Shown in pieces: positions 1 through 9,904 of a DNA stretch of 54,463 bases. The notes under the pieces are model-generated. The model saw only the letters and a list, made by a program, of their open reading frames with translations. It was not told the DNA's origin and did no database searches. A program made the translations under genes and the position numbers. The first letter of the stretch is position 1, and every line of letters starts with the position of its first letter. The stretch covers positions 1 to 54,463 of the forward strand of contig JAULBX010025930.1 in assembly GCA_032358255.1 (NCBI GenBank). Direction: 5' to 3'. Origin of the DNA: Heterotrichella gracilis. Lineage: Eukaryota; Sar; Xanthophyceae; Tribonematales; Xanthonemataceae.

Positions 1-30
1 GGAGGGGGAGGGGGAGGGGGGGGGGGAGAA
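1..30. repeat. G-rich purine tract at window edge
   Basis: Nearly pure G/A run built of GGAGGG-like units. It lies upstream of the first recognisable exon and is probably intronic. No coding signal is seen in it. Confidence 0.6.
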
Positions 31-179
31 GGGGGCGTGAAGGCTGTGTCAGAGATGAGAGTTGCGGATGGTAGTGCATGGCTTATGGAGAATATGTGTG
101 TGCACGCGGTGTCATTGTGATGAGTGTGATGAGTTTTGCATTTGATTGCAAAATCAACGGAGTTCCTGAACTTTCACAG

Positions 180-3100
180 GGAGGTTGAGAGGCAGGGCCT
201 GGGCAAGGAGCGTGAGCGCGCCAAGGAGGAGAGCAAGAGGGCCAAGGCAGCTGAGCGTGAGGAGCGTGAGAAGAGGAGGCTGGAGGCGCTCAACGCCAGG
301 CGCTACCCCATCGATGACACGCTGCTGCAGCAGGAGCTGGGGGCGCGCGCGGCGGAGAAGGGTGCGTGGGGGTGTGGGGTGCTCTGCGGCTCCCAGAACC
401 CTAAAATCTAACCTGTAGATACAGCGGGATATGTGTGGGGTATGGTTTAGGGGAAGGCGGGTGATGCATGTCATAGAGCTGTGCCCTATAGATGACAAGG
501 GGAGCTAGGGGCGCGCGCAGCGGAGAAGGGTTGGTGGCGGTGGGGGTTGGTGGTGGATGGGTGGGGTGGGGGGGGCATTGGAGATGGGTTGTTGTCGAGT
601 TGTGGAGGAAATGGATGAGGTGCAGGCGTTGTAATGGAGGGTTTGGGTTTGGGTAATATCTTACTGGAAGGGTTTAAGGCAATGACTGCTTCTCTCGTTG
701 TCCAGGTGAGGCCCCGCCTGCTGCTGACGTGGCGCAGCCAGAGCAGCAGCTGGCAGCGGAGGAGGGTGCCAGCCTGGCTGACACCATGTACGTGGCTGAC
801 TTCATATCAAGCTTTGCAAAGGCGCTGCGCATGCGGCCAGTCGGCTTTGCGGAGCTGAGCGCGCTGCTGGCTGCGGGCATAGATGGACAGGTGCGGACAG
901 ACATTGTGGGGTTGGTGAGGCAGAATTGGTGTGGGGGTGGTGTGCACCGGAACCCTAAACCCTAAACCCTGCGGGGGACACTCTGTATGCTGCTGGGTTT
1001 GTCTCGAGCTAAGGCGCTGCGCATGAGACTTGTCAGCTTTGCAGAGCAGAGCGCCCTGCTGGCGGTGGGCATGGCATGGATGGACAGGTGGGAGACTATG
1101 TGCCAGCATGTGGTGGGGTGGAAGATGGGGTGGCGTGGCAGGGTTGGTGGGCGGGTGGTGTGCGCTAGTGGGTGTTGCCTTGTCGGGCGCGCATGAGGGA
1201 TGATCTGCGCGCACTGTGACTATGGATCCAGAACCGGCCCCGTGGCTTCTGCGTTGTACAACAATCGGCACCGATGCTGACATCCCCATACCTTACCTGG
1301 GGACCAGCACTATATCCCTTCATTTCCACCTATCCCTGCAGGCGGCCAGGCCAGGCTCCGCCCCCTCTGACGACGACCCCCCCTGCACCACCCTGCCCCA
1401 CCTGTACATGGACCTGCTCAGCCTCATCCTGCTGGGCAGCGCTGCGGCGGTGGAGCGGCGGTGGGCGGCGGTGCTGGGGCCAGTCACGTGGCCGGAGATC
1501 CTGCGCAGGTGGGTGGGAACCTTGTGGGGATGGAGGTGGATGTCGCCCCTTGGCTCTGCTGCGCACGTTTTGGTTTGTTCATTCACGCATATGCGCATTG
1601 CCTCATTCCGCTCAAATTTCTGCTGCGCTACGTGAGCCGCCAAGTCATTGAGTTATATGAATTTCTCTTCATTATTATTTCTCTTTATTCTCTATAGTAT
1701 TCTTTCTCCCCCGCACAGGTTTGTGCTGCGGCGCGTGGGTCGCCACGTGCGCATGGTGAACGAGCACGCTGCTCTGGCTGCGGGCATGCTGGGCGTTGAG
1801 GTGGCGGATGAGCTCACCCCTGGTCAACACCTGGCGCTGCTGCGGTACCTGGTGGATGAGCTGCTGGATACAGAGGTGCTCAGGGATATGCTGGCAGGTG
1901 GGTGGGGGGCAGGGGAGGGGATGGTGGTGGTAATGTGCTTTATTTGAAGGTGGTGGTGGTTGTGGTGGTGCAACTTTCTGGGGTGGGGTGGGTGTATAGA
2001 GGTGTATGGGCAGGATATAAGTACCACAACACCCCAACAGCAGCACCACAGATGTACATCCGCATGCACAGCAACAATCACATTCATATTCTCATATCAA
2101 TCACAATCACAACCTTGATGACATGCGCAAGGTTACCCATACACACCACAGCCCAACTGGGCCAGCAGGACCACACATGCAGCCGCATGCACAGCCGGGG
2201 GCACAGGTATGGGCACAGTCACATCCACAAACATCACAATTGCACATGTCACAATCCCACAGCCCGGCTGAACGACATCAAGCCGGAGGAAGCTGAGGAC
2301 CACCTTGCACCATACACAATTAACATGTACAGGTAAAATCACAGTCATAACCTCATTTCCCCATAATAGTCACAATCGCATGCACAATTCCGTCCATTGC
2401 ATAGATCACAATTCCCTCCCTTGCAGCCCGCCTCGACGAGCAGGACGACATCAAACGCCAGCTGCGTGAGGAGAGCGCCGAGGACCGCCAGAAGCTGAGG
2501 GAGGCTGCGCAGGCTGAGAAGGATGCGCGCAAGCGGGCACGGGAGGAGGAGCTGCGGAGGAAGGAGGAGGAGGCGCTGGCCATGCGCAGGAGGGCGGAGG
2601 AGGCGGCGCAGGTGGGTGGGGTTGCGGGGGTGGGGAGGTCCCTTATTTACATACAATTTACCCAAAGAAAGAAGAAGATTTAATTCCCAGCTTTTTACCT
2701 GCGGGAAAGTCATACTGGCGGAATACACCCCCTTCTCTGGTTGAGGGCCATCTTCCAAGTACAGCGTTGACTGCGTTTTACCTGAAAGATTTACAGTACT
2801 CTACTTATTGCAGTACAGCGTACCTAATTGCTCTCATTTTTACTACATCTACCATGTAACTATTGCCCTCGCTACTTTATTTACTGCATCTACCATGTAC
2901 CCAATTACCCTCGCTGACTGTCTGTCAACTACCTCCTAAAACCCGTTTGTCTCCGTCACACAGGCGGAGGCCGGTGCCCCAGCCCCCGAGGGCGCCGCCG
3001 CCCCTGCAGAGGTTGCCCCAGCGCAGCCCGCTGAGCCGCTGGTGGCTGAGCCCTCCTTTGAGCTGCCCCCCGAGCTGCAGGAGTATGTCGGGGACCCCTC

Positions 3101-6100
3101 GGACAGAAAGGCCCAGCTCAGCTTCAGGCAGAGGCAGCAGGTGGGTGGTGAGGGGGTGGGGGGAGGTGCAGGGTGGGATGGTGTGTGGGGGTGAAGGGGG
3201 AGGGGAAGGAGGGTGGTACAGGGATGGCAGAGCTTATTCTCGAGGTACGGGAGTGTGGCGGGGACCCAACAGACCGCAAGGCGCTGCTCAGCTTCAGGCA
3301 GCGGCAGCAGGTGGGTGGTGTAGGAATGGCAGAAGGGGAGGGGAAGATTATCATGGGTGGTGAAGGGATGGGGGAGGTGGGAGAAGGGGAGGGAATGGGG
3401 TGAGGACACGGAGGGCAGAGCGTTGATGAGTGGCAACGCACAGAAAGGGGCTGTTCAGCTATAGGCAGAGGCAGCAGGTGGGTGGTGGAGAGGGATGGTA
3501 GCTCTGTAGCCGGTCTCGTTCGGCATCCCATCCCCTGGCGCATCGTACCCTAAACCCTAAATTCCCATCTTCCACCGCAGGCCGCCCGCCAGCGCCTGGA
3601 GAAAGCGCGCGCCCTGTGGCAGTCTGAGCAGCGATTGGCTGAGAAGGCTCGAGAGGCTGAGAAGAGGGCAGTGGCTGATGCTGAGCGCGCCAAGCAGCGG
3701 GAGATCCAGGAAGCAGAGGAGATGCTCATCAGGTGACCCTAAATCCCTGAATTCAGTTGAAATCAGTTGAAGCCATTGACGCATTTTTTGTTTTGTTTCT
3801 CTTCGAAAAACCCTCGCACCAGGAGGCATTTGCGGATGATATTATAAAACCTTTTAAGGGAATCCTGCCCATCTGCAAAACTAACTGTAGGAAATTGAGA
3901 AACAATACCTGAAAAACAGGAAGATAAAGCCTTACATAAGTGGACTGCAATTGCAATCAGGCGAGGTTAACCCCACCCCCCTTTATTACCAGGCGCCAGG
4001 AGGCGTATGAGCGGGAGATCGACAAGTACCTGGTGCGGCGCCTGCCCCAGGGGGCGGACCGCCACCACCGCCGCTACTGGTGGGGGCTGGGGGGCCAGCG
4101 GGGGGCTGTGTATGTGGAGGACGAGGGGGGCCAGTGGGGGGTGATGGCGCAGCCCGCTGAGCTGGACGCGCTGATCGACAGCTTGGACAGGAGGGGCGTG
4201 CGGGAGCTGGGGCTCGTGGTGAGTGTGGTGGGGGGGTGTGGTGGGGAGTGGGGTGGGGAGTGGGGTGGGGGTGATGGACAGAAAGGGGGGTGCGGTGGGG
4301 AAGGGGTTAGTGGGGGGTTGGGGGGGCATGCTGGAGGAGCGATTGAGCGCCCTTCATGCCATTTATAACAGTTAAGAGTGCCATTTGCGACAAATAGAGT
4401 GCCATTCATGTGCCATGATTAACAGAGTGCTTGTTCAAGGCCGTGAACAACCCCACACACACAAACCCGCAGAGTGCGCTCAAGGGGCGCCACATCATTG
4501 GGGTGACCATTTACGTGCCATTTATTGACAGTCACGTACCCTGCATGACAAAGCAGCACCATTCTCACTAGAATATCCCCCTCCACTCGCAGAGTGCGCT
4601 GGAGAAGCGGTACTGCGCCATCACCCTGGGCATGAAGCGCCCAGCAACCGCCGCCAGTTTTACACACTGTTGATGAACCAGTTTATGGCACAATGAAGGC
4701 CCGATCATAAGTTTTGCTGCTCTTTGAAAGCACAATAAATGCATGATATGTGTGCCATATCTGAAGGTACTATTTCCCTCCGCCCGCAGAGCGCGCTGGA
4801 GAAGCGGTACAGCGCCATCACCCTGGGCATGAAGCGCTCAGCGACCGCCGCCACAGCCCCTGACAAGCCCCCCACCAAGCCCGCGCCCCCTCCCGAGAGG
4901 GTTCTCCCCACCCGCCACGCCAAGCAGCAGGGGGCAGCCGGTGGGGGTGGTGGCAAGCCCCAAGGGGGTGCGGCTGCCACCCCCTCGCAGGGGGTCTTTG
5001 GGTTGTTTTCTGGGTCGGAGGCGGTGGCTCTGGAGGAGGTGGTGCTGGAGCTGGGTACTCTACAGGTAGGGTTTTGCGTCTGTGGTGAGGCAGGGTGTAG
5101 GGTTTTAAAGCTGGGCAGGCAGCTTAGGGTTCAGGGTGTTGCGCCTGTGCTGAGTCAGGGTGGGTGGGTGGTTGCTGGGTGGTTGGGTGAACACACATTC
5201 AGCGGGTTGCCGTCACTTTGTTCTCCCCATCGGCATGATGCTACATGTGTGATGTGGAGTCAGCATGCGGGCACTAGTTTTTTGCCCCTGCGGATTGACA
5301 GGGCTCCATGGCACGAAGCAAGCTCCTTCACGAATCTGGAAGAGGCACAGTTTTGGATTGCTGCAACTCTTGCTCCCTCCCTTTCTGCAGGAACGCGCAG
5401 ACGGGTTGGGCATTGCAGCCCCACGGGGGGCCAGCTGGCAAGCTTGGTTCCAGGAAGTGCAGGCCAAGGCGCAGTCAGGAGGGGACCAGGGGGGCAACGA
5501 GAGGAAAACAGGTGAGGGGATGCCGGGGTGTGAGGGGTGGGGTTACGTCATGCCCAGGGACTCGATCTGCACTGCTAGTGCTAGATGATCAACTGTCTAT
5601 ATTAGCGCCCTGTTCACCGCTGCCTGTTCGCACACCCTGGCCTGACGCTCCTCTTCTTCTGCTCCGTTCCTCAAGGCCCTAATGAAAACCCTAGCTGACA
5701 TGCCCTGTCGCAAGTTCTACAGCTTTGTGTGGCTGCTGGCCCCCCCTTGAAGGTTCAATTGTCAGGAGTATTCGAAGCTGGTCATGGCTCATGCGGCTGC
5801 TGCCAACTCACCCCTCCTTCCGTCGCCTCCCTCACCAGCAGGTTCCCTGCGTCAAGGGGTGCACGCGTATTTCAAGCAGGCTCTCCTGGAGGCCGAGGAG
5901 TGTGTGCATGGGAAGGAGGTGGAGGGGGCGGAGGGGGAGGCGGAAGGGGATGCGGACAGTAGCGAGGGGGATAGTGGGGATGAGGAGGGAGGGGATGATG
6001 ATGTCGAGAAGGTGGTCATGCCCACGCCAATCAGGGTGCAGGTGAGTGGAGGGCGGGGATGTGGGGTGGAAGGCGTGGGGATGCTAAGTGCACATGGATA

Positions 6101-7315
6101 TGCCAATTAGGAGGGTGGAGAGGGTTGGGCCTGGACGGGCGAATACACAGCGTGAAGCTTTTGGGTGTCTCTATGGTGACACATGGGGACCACTCATTTC
6201 ATCAACGTTCGCTCGGCCTTGCCAACAACCCACTTCAACCACAGTCACACCCTGCAGCACTATCTATCTATCCCCTAGCTCGACCCTTCTGAGCAGGAAA
6301 CAAACCAGACTGCCTTAACCCCCCCACCCCACCCCACCCCACGCCATTCCTCTGAATCTTAAACTCCTAATCCCTCTCTCCGGCAGCTGCCCCGCTCCGC
6401 CAGCGCCAGCGACGTGCTTGAGCATGTGGAGGAGAGCGATGAGGAGGAGCGGCGGCGCAGGCGCAAGCGCAAGGCGAGGCTGTGGAGGAGCACCAAGGAG
6501 CGGGCGGCCTGGAGGGTGAGGGCCGGGTTGATGGGGTGGGGGTGGGCAGAAATTGGAGCGATTGTTATATTTTCAAGTATGTGCTTATCAAATGATTGCG
6601 TTCGCTTTGTTCACTTCTTCATTTGGTTTCCTTCATGCGCCATGAGCGGAGCTCCCTGCATCCATGCCAGTCCGCCGCTGCAGCCCGTTGTAAACCCTGG
6701 CCTAGGGTTTGTGCTGCACTCCTACTCCACCGTGCAAAATTCCCTTACCCTCAAACCCTAAAGCATCCCCCTCACCTCCCCTCCCAGGCTGACGTGTCCC
6801 AGGCAGGGCTGATGTGCCGACTGGCATACTGCTGCGCTGTGCTGCTGCACGGGGCGCAGGCGATGATGGACATACGCGAGCGCAGGGAGCGAGCAGCGAG
6901 AGCTCGCGCTGCGGGGGCGAGTGGGGTGGAGGGGGCGGGGGCAGGGTCAAGTGCGGGTGGTGGGGGGAAGCGCAAGGGTGACTCGCCTGAGGCTGCTGGT
7001 GGTGGTGCTGGTGGGGGGGTGGGGGTTGGAGGGGGGAAGAGGAAGGGGGAGGCCAGTGATGCGGCAGTGGCGGTGGGTGTTGCTGGTGGGGGTGGAGGGG
7101 GAAAGCGCAAGGCGGCAGCAGCGGAGGTGGCTGAGGTGGGGAGTGGGGGTGGGGGTGGAGGGGGGAAGCGAAAGGCGGCAGCTGCGGAGGTGGCGGAGGT
7201 GGCTGGTGGAGGTGGAGGTGGGAAGCGAAAGGCGGAGGGGGGTGCTGGGGGCAAGCGAAAGGCGGAAGTGGCGGCTGTGGCTGCAGGCCGCTCCACGCGC
7301 AGCAAGAAGGCGTGA
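180..7315 (+). CDS. DDT/WHIM-domain chromatin-remodelling accessory protein (5' partial)
   Basis: Multi-exon gene entering from the left edge. Exons joined with matching phases: 180-361, 706-890, 1342-1508, 1719-1897, 2428-2611, 2964-3140, 3581-3732, 3993-4218, 4790-5065, 5391-5511, then less certain to 6041, 6387-6515, 6788-7315. Exon 1 carries RYPIDDTLL; the DDT helices follow (MYVADFISSFAKALRMRPVG, then YMDLLSLILLG). WHIM1 is LTPGQHLALLRYLVDELLDT, followed by charged coiled coils. WHIM2/3 is DRHHRRYWWGLGGQRGAVYV. The C-terminal half is acidic (5880-6010), then R/K-rich, ending in glycine-spaced KRK clusters. In plants, DDT/WHIM proteins (DDR and RLT families) are subunits of ISWI-type remodellers; that role is inferred here. 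The junction between 5511 and 5784 is unresolved: no single acceptor keeps both the phase and the acidic frame. Confidence 0.85.
481..531 (+). repeat. Decayed copy of the 3' end of DDT-gene exon 1
   Basis: Matches 301-362 (CC-C-AT-GATGACA start, then GGAGCT-GGGGCGCGCGC-GCGGAGAAGG), with an internal deletion of about 10 bases. It lies in the intron just after the exon it copies. The reading frame is lost, so it is not used as coding sequence. Confidence 0.7.
951..970. repeat. Interstitial telomere-type repeat (CCCTAAA)n
   Basis: Nearly three units of CCCTAAA, the complement of the plant/green-algal TTTAGGG telomere repeat, inside an intron of the DDT gene. Confidence 0.8.
1008..1090 (+). repeat. 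Decayed copy of the DDT exon
   Basis: Matches 813-890 over its whole length. The copy reads AKALRMRLVSFAEQSALLAV where the exon reads AKALRMRPVGFAELSALLAA. It ends in a longer tail (ATGGCATGGATGGACAG) followed by GTGGGA, so it keeps a possible splice donor. It has no obvious polypyrimidine-AG acceptor immediately upstream. Confidence 0.75.
2258..2305 (+). repeat. Partial copy of the exon start at 2428
   Basis: CACAGCCCGGCTGAACGACATCAAG resembles the acceptor and first codons of the exon at 2428 (GCAGCCCGCCTCGACGAGCAG..GACATCAAA). It would read ARLNDIKPEEAED against ARLDEQDDIKRQLREE. It could be an alternative exon or a decayed duplicate. The upstream tract is CA-rich and not a clear polypyrimidine stretch. 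Confidence 0.5.
3242..3310 (+). repeat. First extra copy of exon ending RQRQQ
   Basis: Copies the last third of the exon 2964-3140 and keeps the same frame (DPTDRKALLSFRQRQQ against DPSDRKAQLSFRQRQQ) and the same GTGGGTGG donor. The frame is open, so use as an alternative exon is possible. Confidence 0.75.
3425..3479 (+). repeat. Second extra copy of exon ending RQRQQ
   Basis: A third, shorter copy reads RKGLFSYRQRQQ and again ends at CAG followed by GTGGGTGG. With 2964-3140 and 3242-3310 it makes a three-copy tandem array of exon end plus donor. Confidence 0.7.
3547..3561. repeat. Interstitial telomere-type repeat
   Basis: Two CCCTAAA units, about 20 bases before the acceptor of the exon at 3581. 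Confidence 0.7.
4472..4662 (+). repeat. Two decayed copies of the SALEKRY exon start
   Basis: Three GCAG-plus-exon starts lie in a row: 4472 (AGTGCGCTCAAGGGGCGC, very short), 4593-4660 (SALEKRYCAITLGMKRPATA, then frame lost to a stop) and the intact exon at 4790 (SALEKRYSAITLGMKRSATA). Each copy brings its own CGCAG acceptor. The 4593 copy would truncate the protein if spliced in. Confidence 0.75.
7020..7275 (+). repeat. Gly-tract plus KRK(A/G) repeats in DDT-gene C-terminus
   Basis: The coding repeat alternates long GGG/GGT runs (poly-Gly) with AAGCG(C/A)AA(A/G)G, giving GGGKRKGE/GGGKRKAA units about seven times. The basic clusters look like nuclear localisation signals. The G-runs on the coding strand could form G-quadruplexes; that is inference from composition. 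Confidence 0.75.
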
Positions 7316-7570
7316 AGGGTGTGGGGGGAGGGAGTTGATGTGGGGGTTGTTGCTCGCAGGGGGGATTTCAAAGGGGGCGTGATTTTTCTATGGTGCAATC
7401 GGCCGTGATCGATACAGCACTAGCTTGTGCTTACAGCTGATAATGTGGGGGCAGCTGGTAATACCAGAGGAAGCTAAGGAAGGGTTGCGGTACCATTCAA
7501 TATGTCAGTGGGACACATAAAAGTATCAGTGGCTTCCTCCACCTTTGCACACTGGGGCTACAGTACACAG

Positions 7571-7575
7571 TGTAA
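7571..7575 (+). terminator. Candidate poly(A) signal TGTAA for the DDT gene
   Basis: TGTAA is the common polyadenylation signal in Chlamydomonas-type algae. This is the first clear one downstream of the stop at 7315. A five-base motif is weak evidence by itself. Confidence 0.3.
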
Positions 7576-7617
7576 ACATTGAGGAATTTTCTTCCAAGGG
7601 GTGACCTCCGAGGGGTC

Positions 7618-7642
7618 AACCCTAAACCCTAAACCCTAACCC
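7618..7642. repeat. Interstitial telomere-type repeat
   Basis: Three CCCTAAA units in a row ending CCCTAACCCC, in the spacer downstream of the DDT gene. Confidence 0.8.
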
Positions 7643-8314
7643 CCTCGAAAGCTCTTCAGAACGCCCTGGTCTGCCGTGTGTCGTGTGTAGCTGGTCGTCT
7701 GGCCATGCACCTGTCGGTTTCGACTGCTTCGAAGTTGTTGCGACTGGCTGGAGTGCGAGAAGGCACACGCACGCGTGCGTGCAGTTGCAAGTTTTCCACA
7801 TGCATGCTTTCCACATTGCAATCGGCCTCATCCAAGGCCCACTCCGAAAGCACTCGAGACTCAGTTCTGAGAGCGCACCGCATCGCGAGTAGTTTTAAAC
7901 GGTAGTGGGACATCTTCTGGGATAGAAGGATTGAATCCGCCAAACGGAAACGCTGTGGAAGTGTGAGCTTGCACTGAGGCAGTGAACATGTGCATGCATT
8001 GCGTCCTTTGAACCAGTGTCTCTCAGCGGCGTATTGTACAGCTAGGTAAGAACCTGATTTGAACAGGTCAAGAGAATAGGAACCGGCATACCTTGTTGCC
8101 TATATGTTGCTTATTTATGAGCAACCACCCGTGATGCCGCACACATGCTGATAAGCGCTGTTGGCACCCAAACAACCTTCAGTGGGCTTCTGAGACACTA
8201 CTCCTGCAACAGTAACCCGAGGAAGTAACAACCATCACTTGAAACGCCTTGCCCTTCGTGCAGATCCTCTCCAACCTGCAGCTGCTCTGCACCTTGCCCT
8301 GTCATCCCTAGGCA

Positions 8315-9900
8315 ATGAACCAAGACACCAACCGGCAGGGTGCACAACCCCACCCTGACCCCATGCTGCCGCCCCAGCCCCCGCCTCCTCCTCCCTCCAC
8401 CCATCTCCTCCCCTCCTACTGCAACCCCTTCTGGCCCCCCTCACCACCCGGGAGCGAGCATTGGTGGTGCCACTGGTGTGCAATGAGTGGCACGCACTCA
8501 GCCTGGGGCCCTCGCCATTATGGGACACAGTAGAGGTGCGTGGGTGCAGGTCCTCGGGTGTGACTACTTCCGCACACTGCATAGATGAGGCTTGTATGAT
8601 TTGCTTACAATTACTGGCGCGCCATCTGTTGTTCCAGTTGTTTATTGTTTGCGTCTTTTATGTGAAGTTTGAATTTGAATTCCAAGAGGCTGGGGAGGCT
8701 TCGGCACCCTAGAGGGCATTAAATACCAACCTTCACTTCCTGCCTGGCAACACAAAGTTTTTCATTCACCTTGCCCGATGCAGCCCACTAGAACCAAGTA
8801 AATCTATCCAGCTCGGTGCGCTTTAGTAATACCAACTCTCCACCTTGCTCCCACCGCAGGCGACTGCCTCCCACCCCTCCTTCCTCCCCTGGCTGGAGTC
8901 AGTGCTGCCCAGCATACGCCACCTGGCAGTCACATGGGCCACACCCGCCCTGCCCGCCCTGCCGCCCTCCCTTAGCAGGGCCACCAGCCTGCGCCACCTG
9001 GCACTCACGGCTGTGCCTGCAGCCGCCCTCCCCTCCCTCACCAGCGCCCCGCACCTCACTCACCTGGCGCTGGCACTGTCAGTGGAGGGCAATGCGTGGG
9101 AGATGAGGCTGAGCGTGGAAGACATGTGTGAGAAGCTTTATGACCTGGCAGTGGAGCTAAACTTCCTATCCAGCCTGGCACAGCTGCAGCACCTGGCGCT
9201 GGATATTTCGAAGCTGGAGGTGGATTGGGGTGCCGTTATGGTGGTGGATATGGAGGCTGCGGTTGAGGCCGCGGTGGGTTCCTACCAAGCTGCTGCTGAC
9301 AGCCTTCACAGCCTGACGGCCCTCATTGCACTGCACCTGGTCGGCCTCCCCTCCCCCACGCGCCTCGACTGCTTGCCCCACCTGCGGGAGATGGATCTCG
9401 AGGTTGGGTCGGATCTGGCTACATGCTGGTTCTGGCTGCCAGAGGGTGAGGGTGGGGCACAGCAGCTGCTCCCCAGCAGCAGCACCAGCCTGAGCAGCGT
9501 CACCTTTGGCATGCGGAGACACGGCCAGGGGTCTCATCTGCCATCTGCAGATGAAGCCAGGGCGTGCCTTCCAACTCTGGAGAACCTCCCCTCCCTGCTC
9601 CCCAGCCTCTCCCACCTGGTGCTGCGCCGTGTGGATGCAAGTCATGAAGCTGTGGAATCCATCAGCTGCCTCGCCACGCTCAGTGCCCTCACTGCACTGG
9701 GCTTGTGGGCCTCCCCGCATATTGAAATCTTTTCGAGGGACACCAGGGCTTGGAACAAGCTTGTGCCAAACAGTGTGGCATCCCTCGCCAATCTCCAGAG
9801 CCTGTGTGAAGCTGCGCAGGCTAGTGCTGTAGCTCGGGAGCAAGTACTGCAGCCCAGGACCAACAGGACCGGGTCCTGGGTGGCAGTGGCCACTTGGTAA
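8315..9900 (+). CDS. F-box/leucine-rich-repeat-like protein, copy A
   Basis: Two exons: 8315-8535 and 8860-9900, joined in phase 0. Exon 1 ends with an F-box-like helix pair (RERALVVPLVCNEWHALSLG, then PSPLWDTVE). Exon 2 is a 347-codon open frame of leucine-rich units such as SLRHLALTAVPAAALPSL, HLTHLALAL and LSHLVLRRVDA. F-box/LRR proteins select substrates for SCF ubiquitin ligases; that is inferred from architecture. The Pro-rich N-terminus starting at ATG 8315 is one frame off from the F-box frame. The F-box frame has a stop at 8356-8358 and no ATG after it. Copy B is about 4 bases longer at 8410, so copy A probably has a frameshift there. Confidence 0.6.
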
Positions 9901-9904
9901 ATGA

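Larger units (their letters stand above)
7316..8314. other. Spacer between DDT gene and F-box copy A
   Basis: No coding exon recognised. A TGTAA motif, the usual green-algal poly(A) signal, lies about 255 bases after the DDT stop. A telomere-type repeat lies at 7618-7642. Confidence 0.5.

Noticed and set aside
4739..5515. Single 258-codon exon
   Set aside because: Phase and motifs support an exon 4790-5065 with a GTAGGG donor; the rest is intron read-through, and the next exon starts at 5391 in a different frame.
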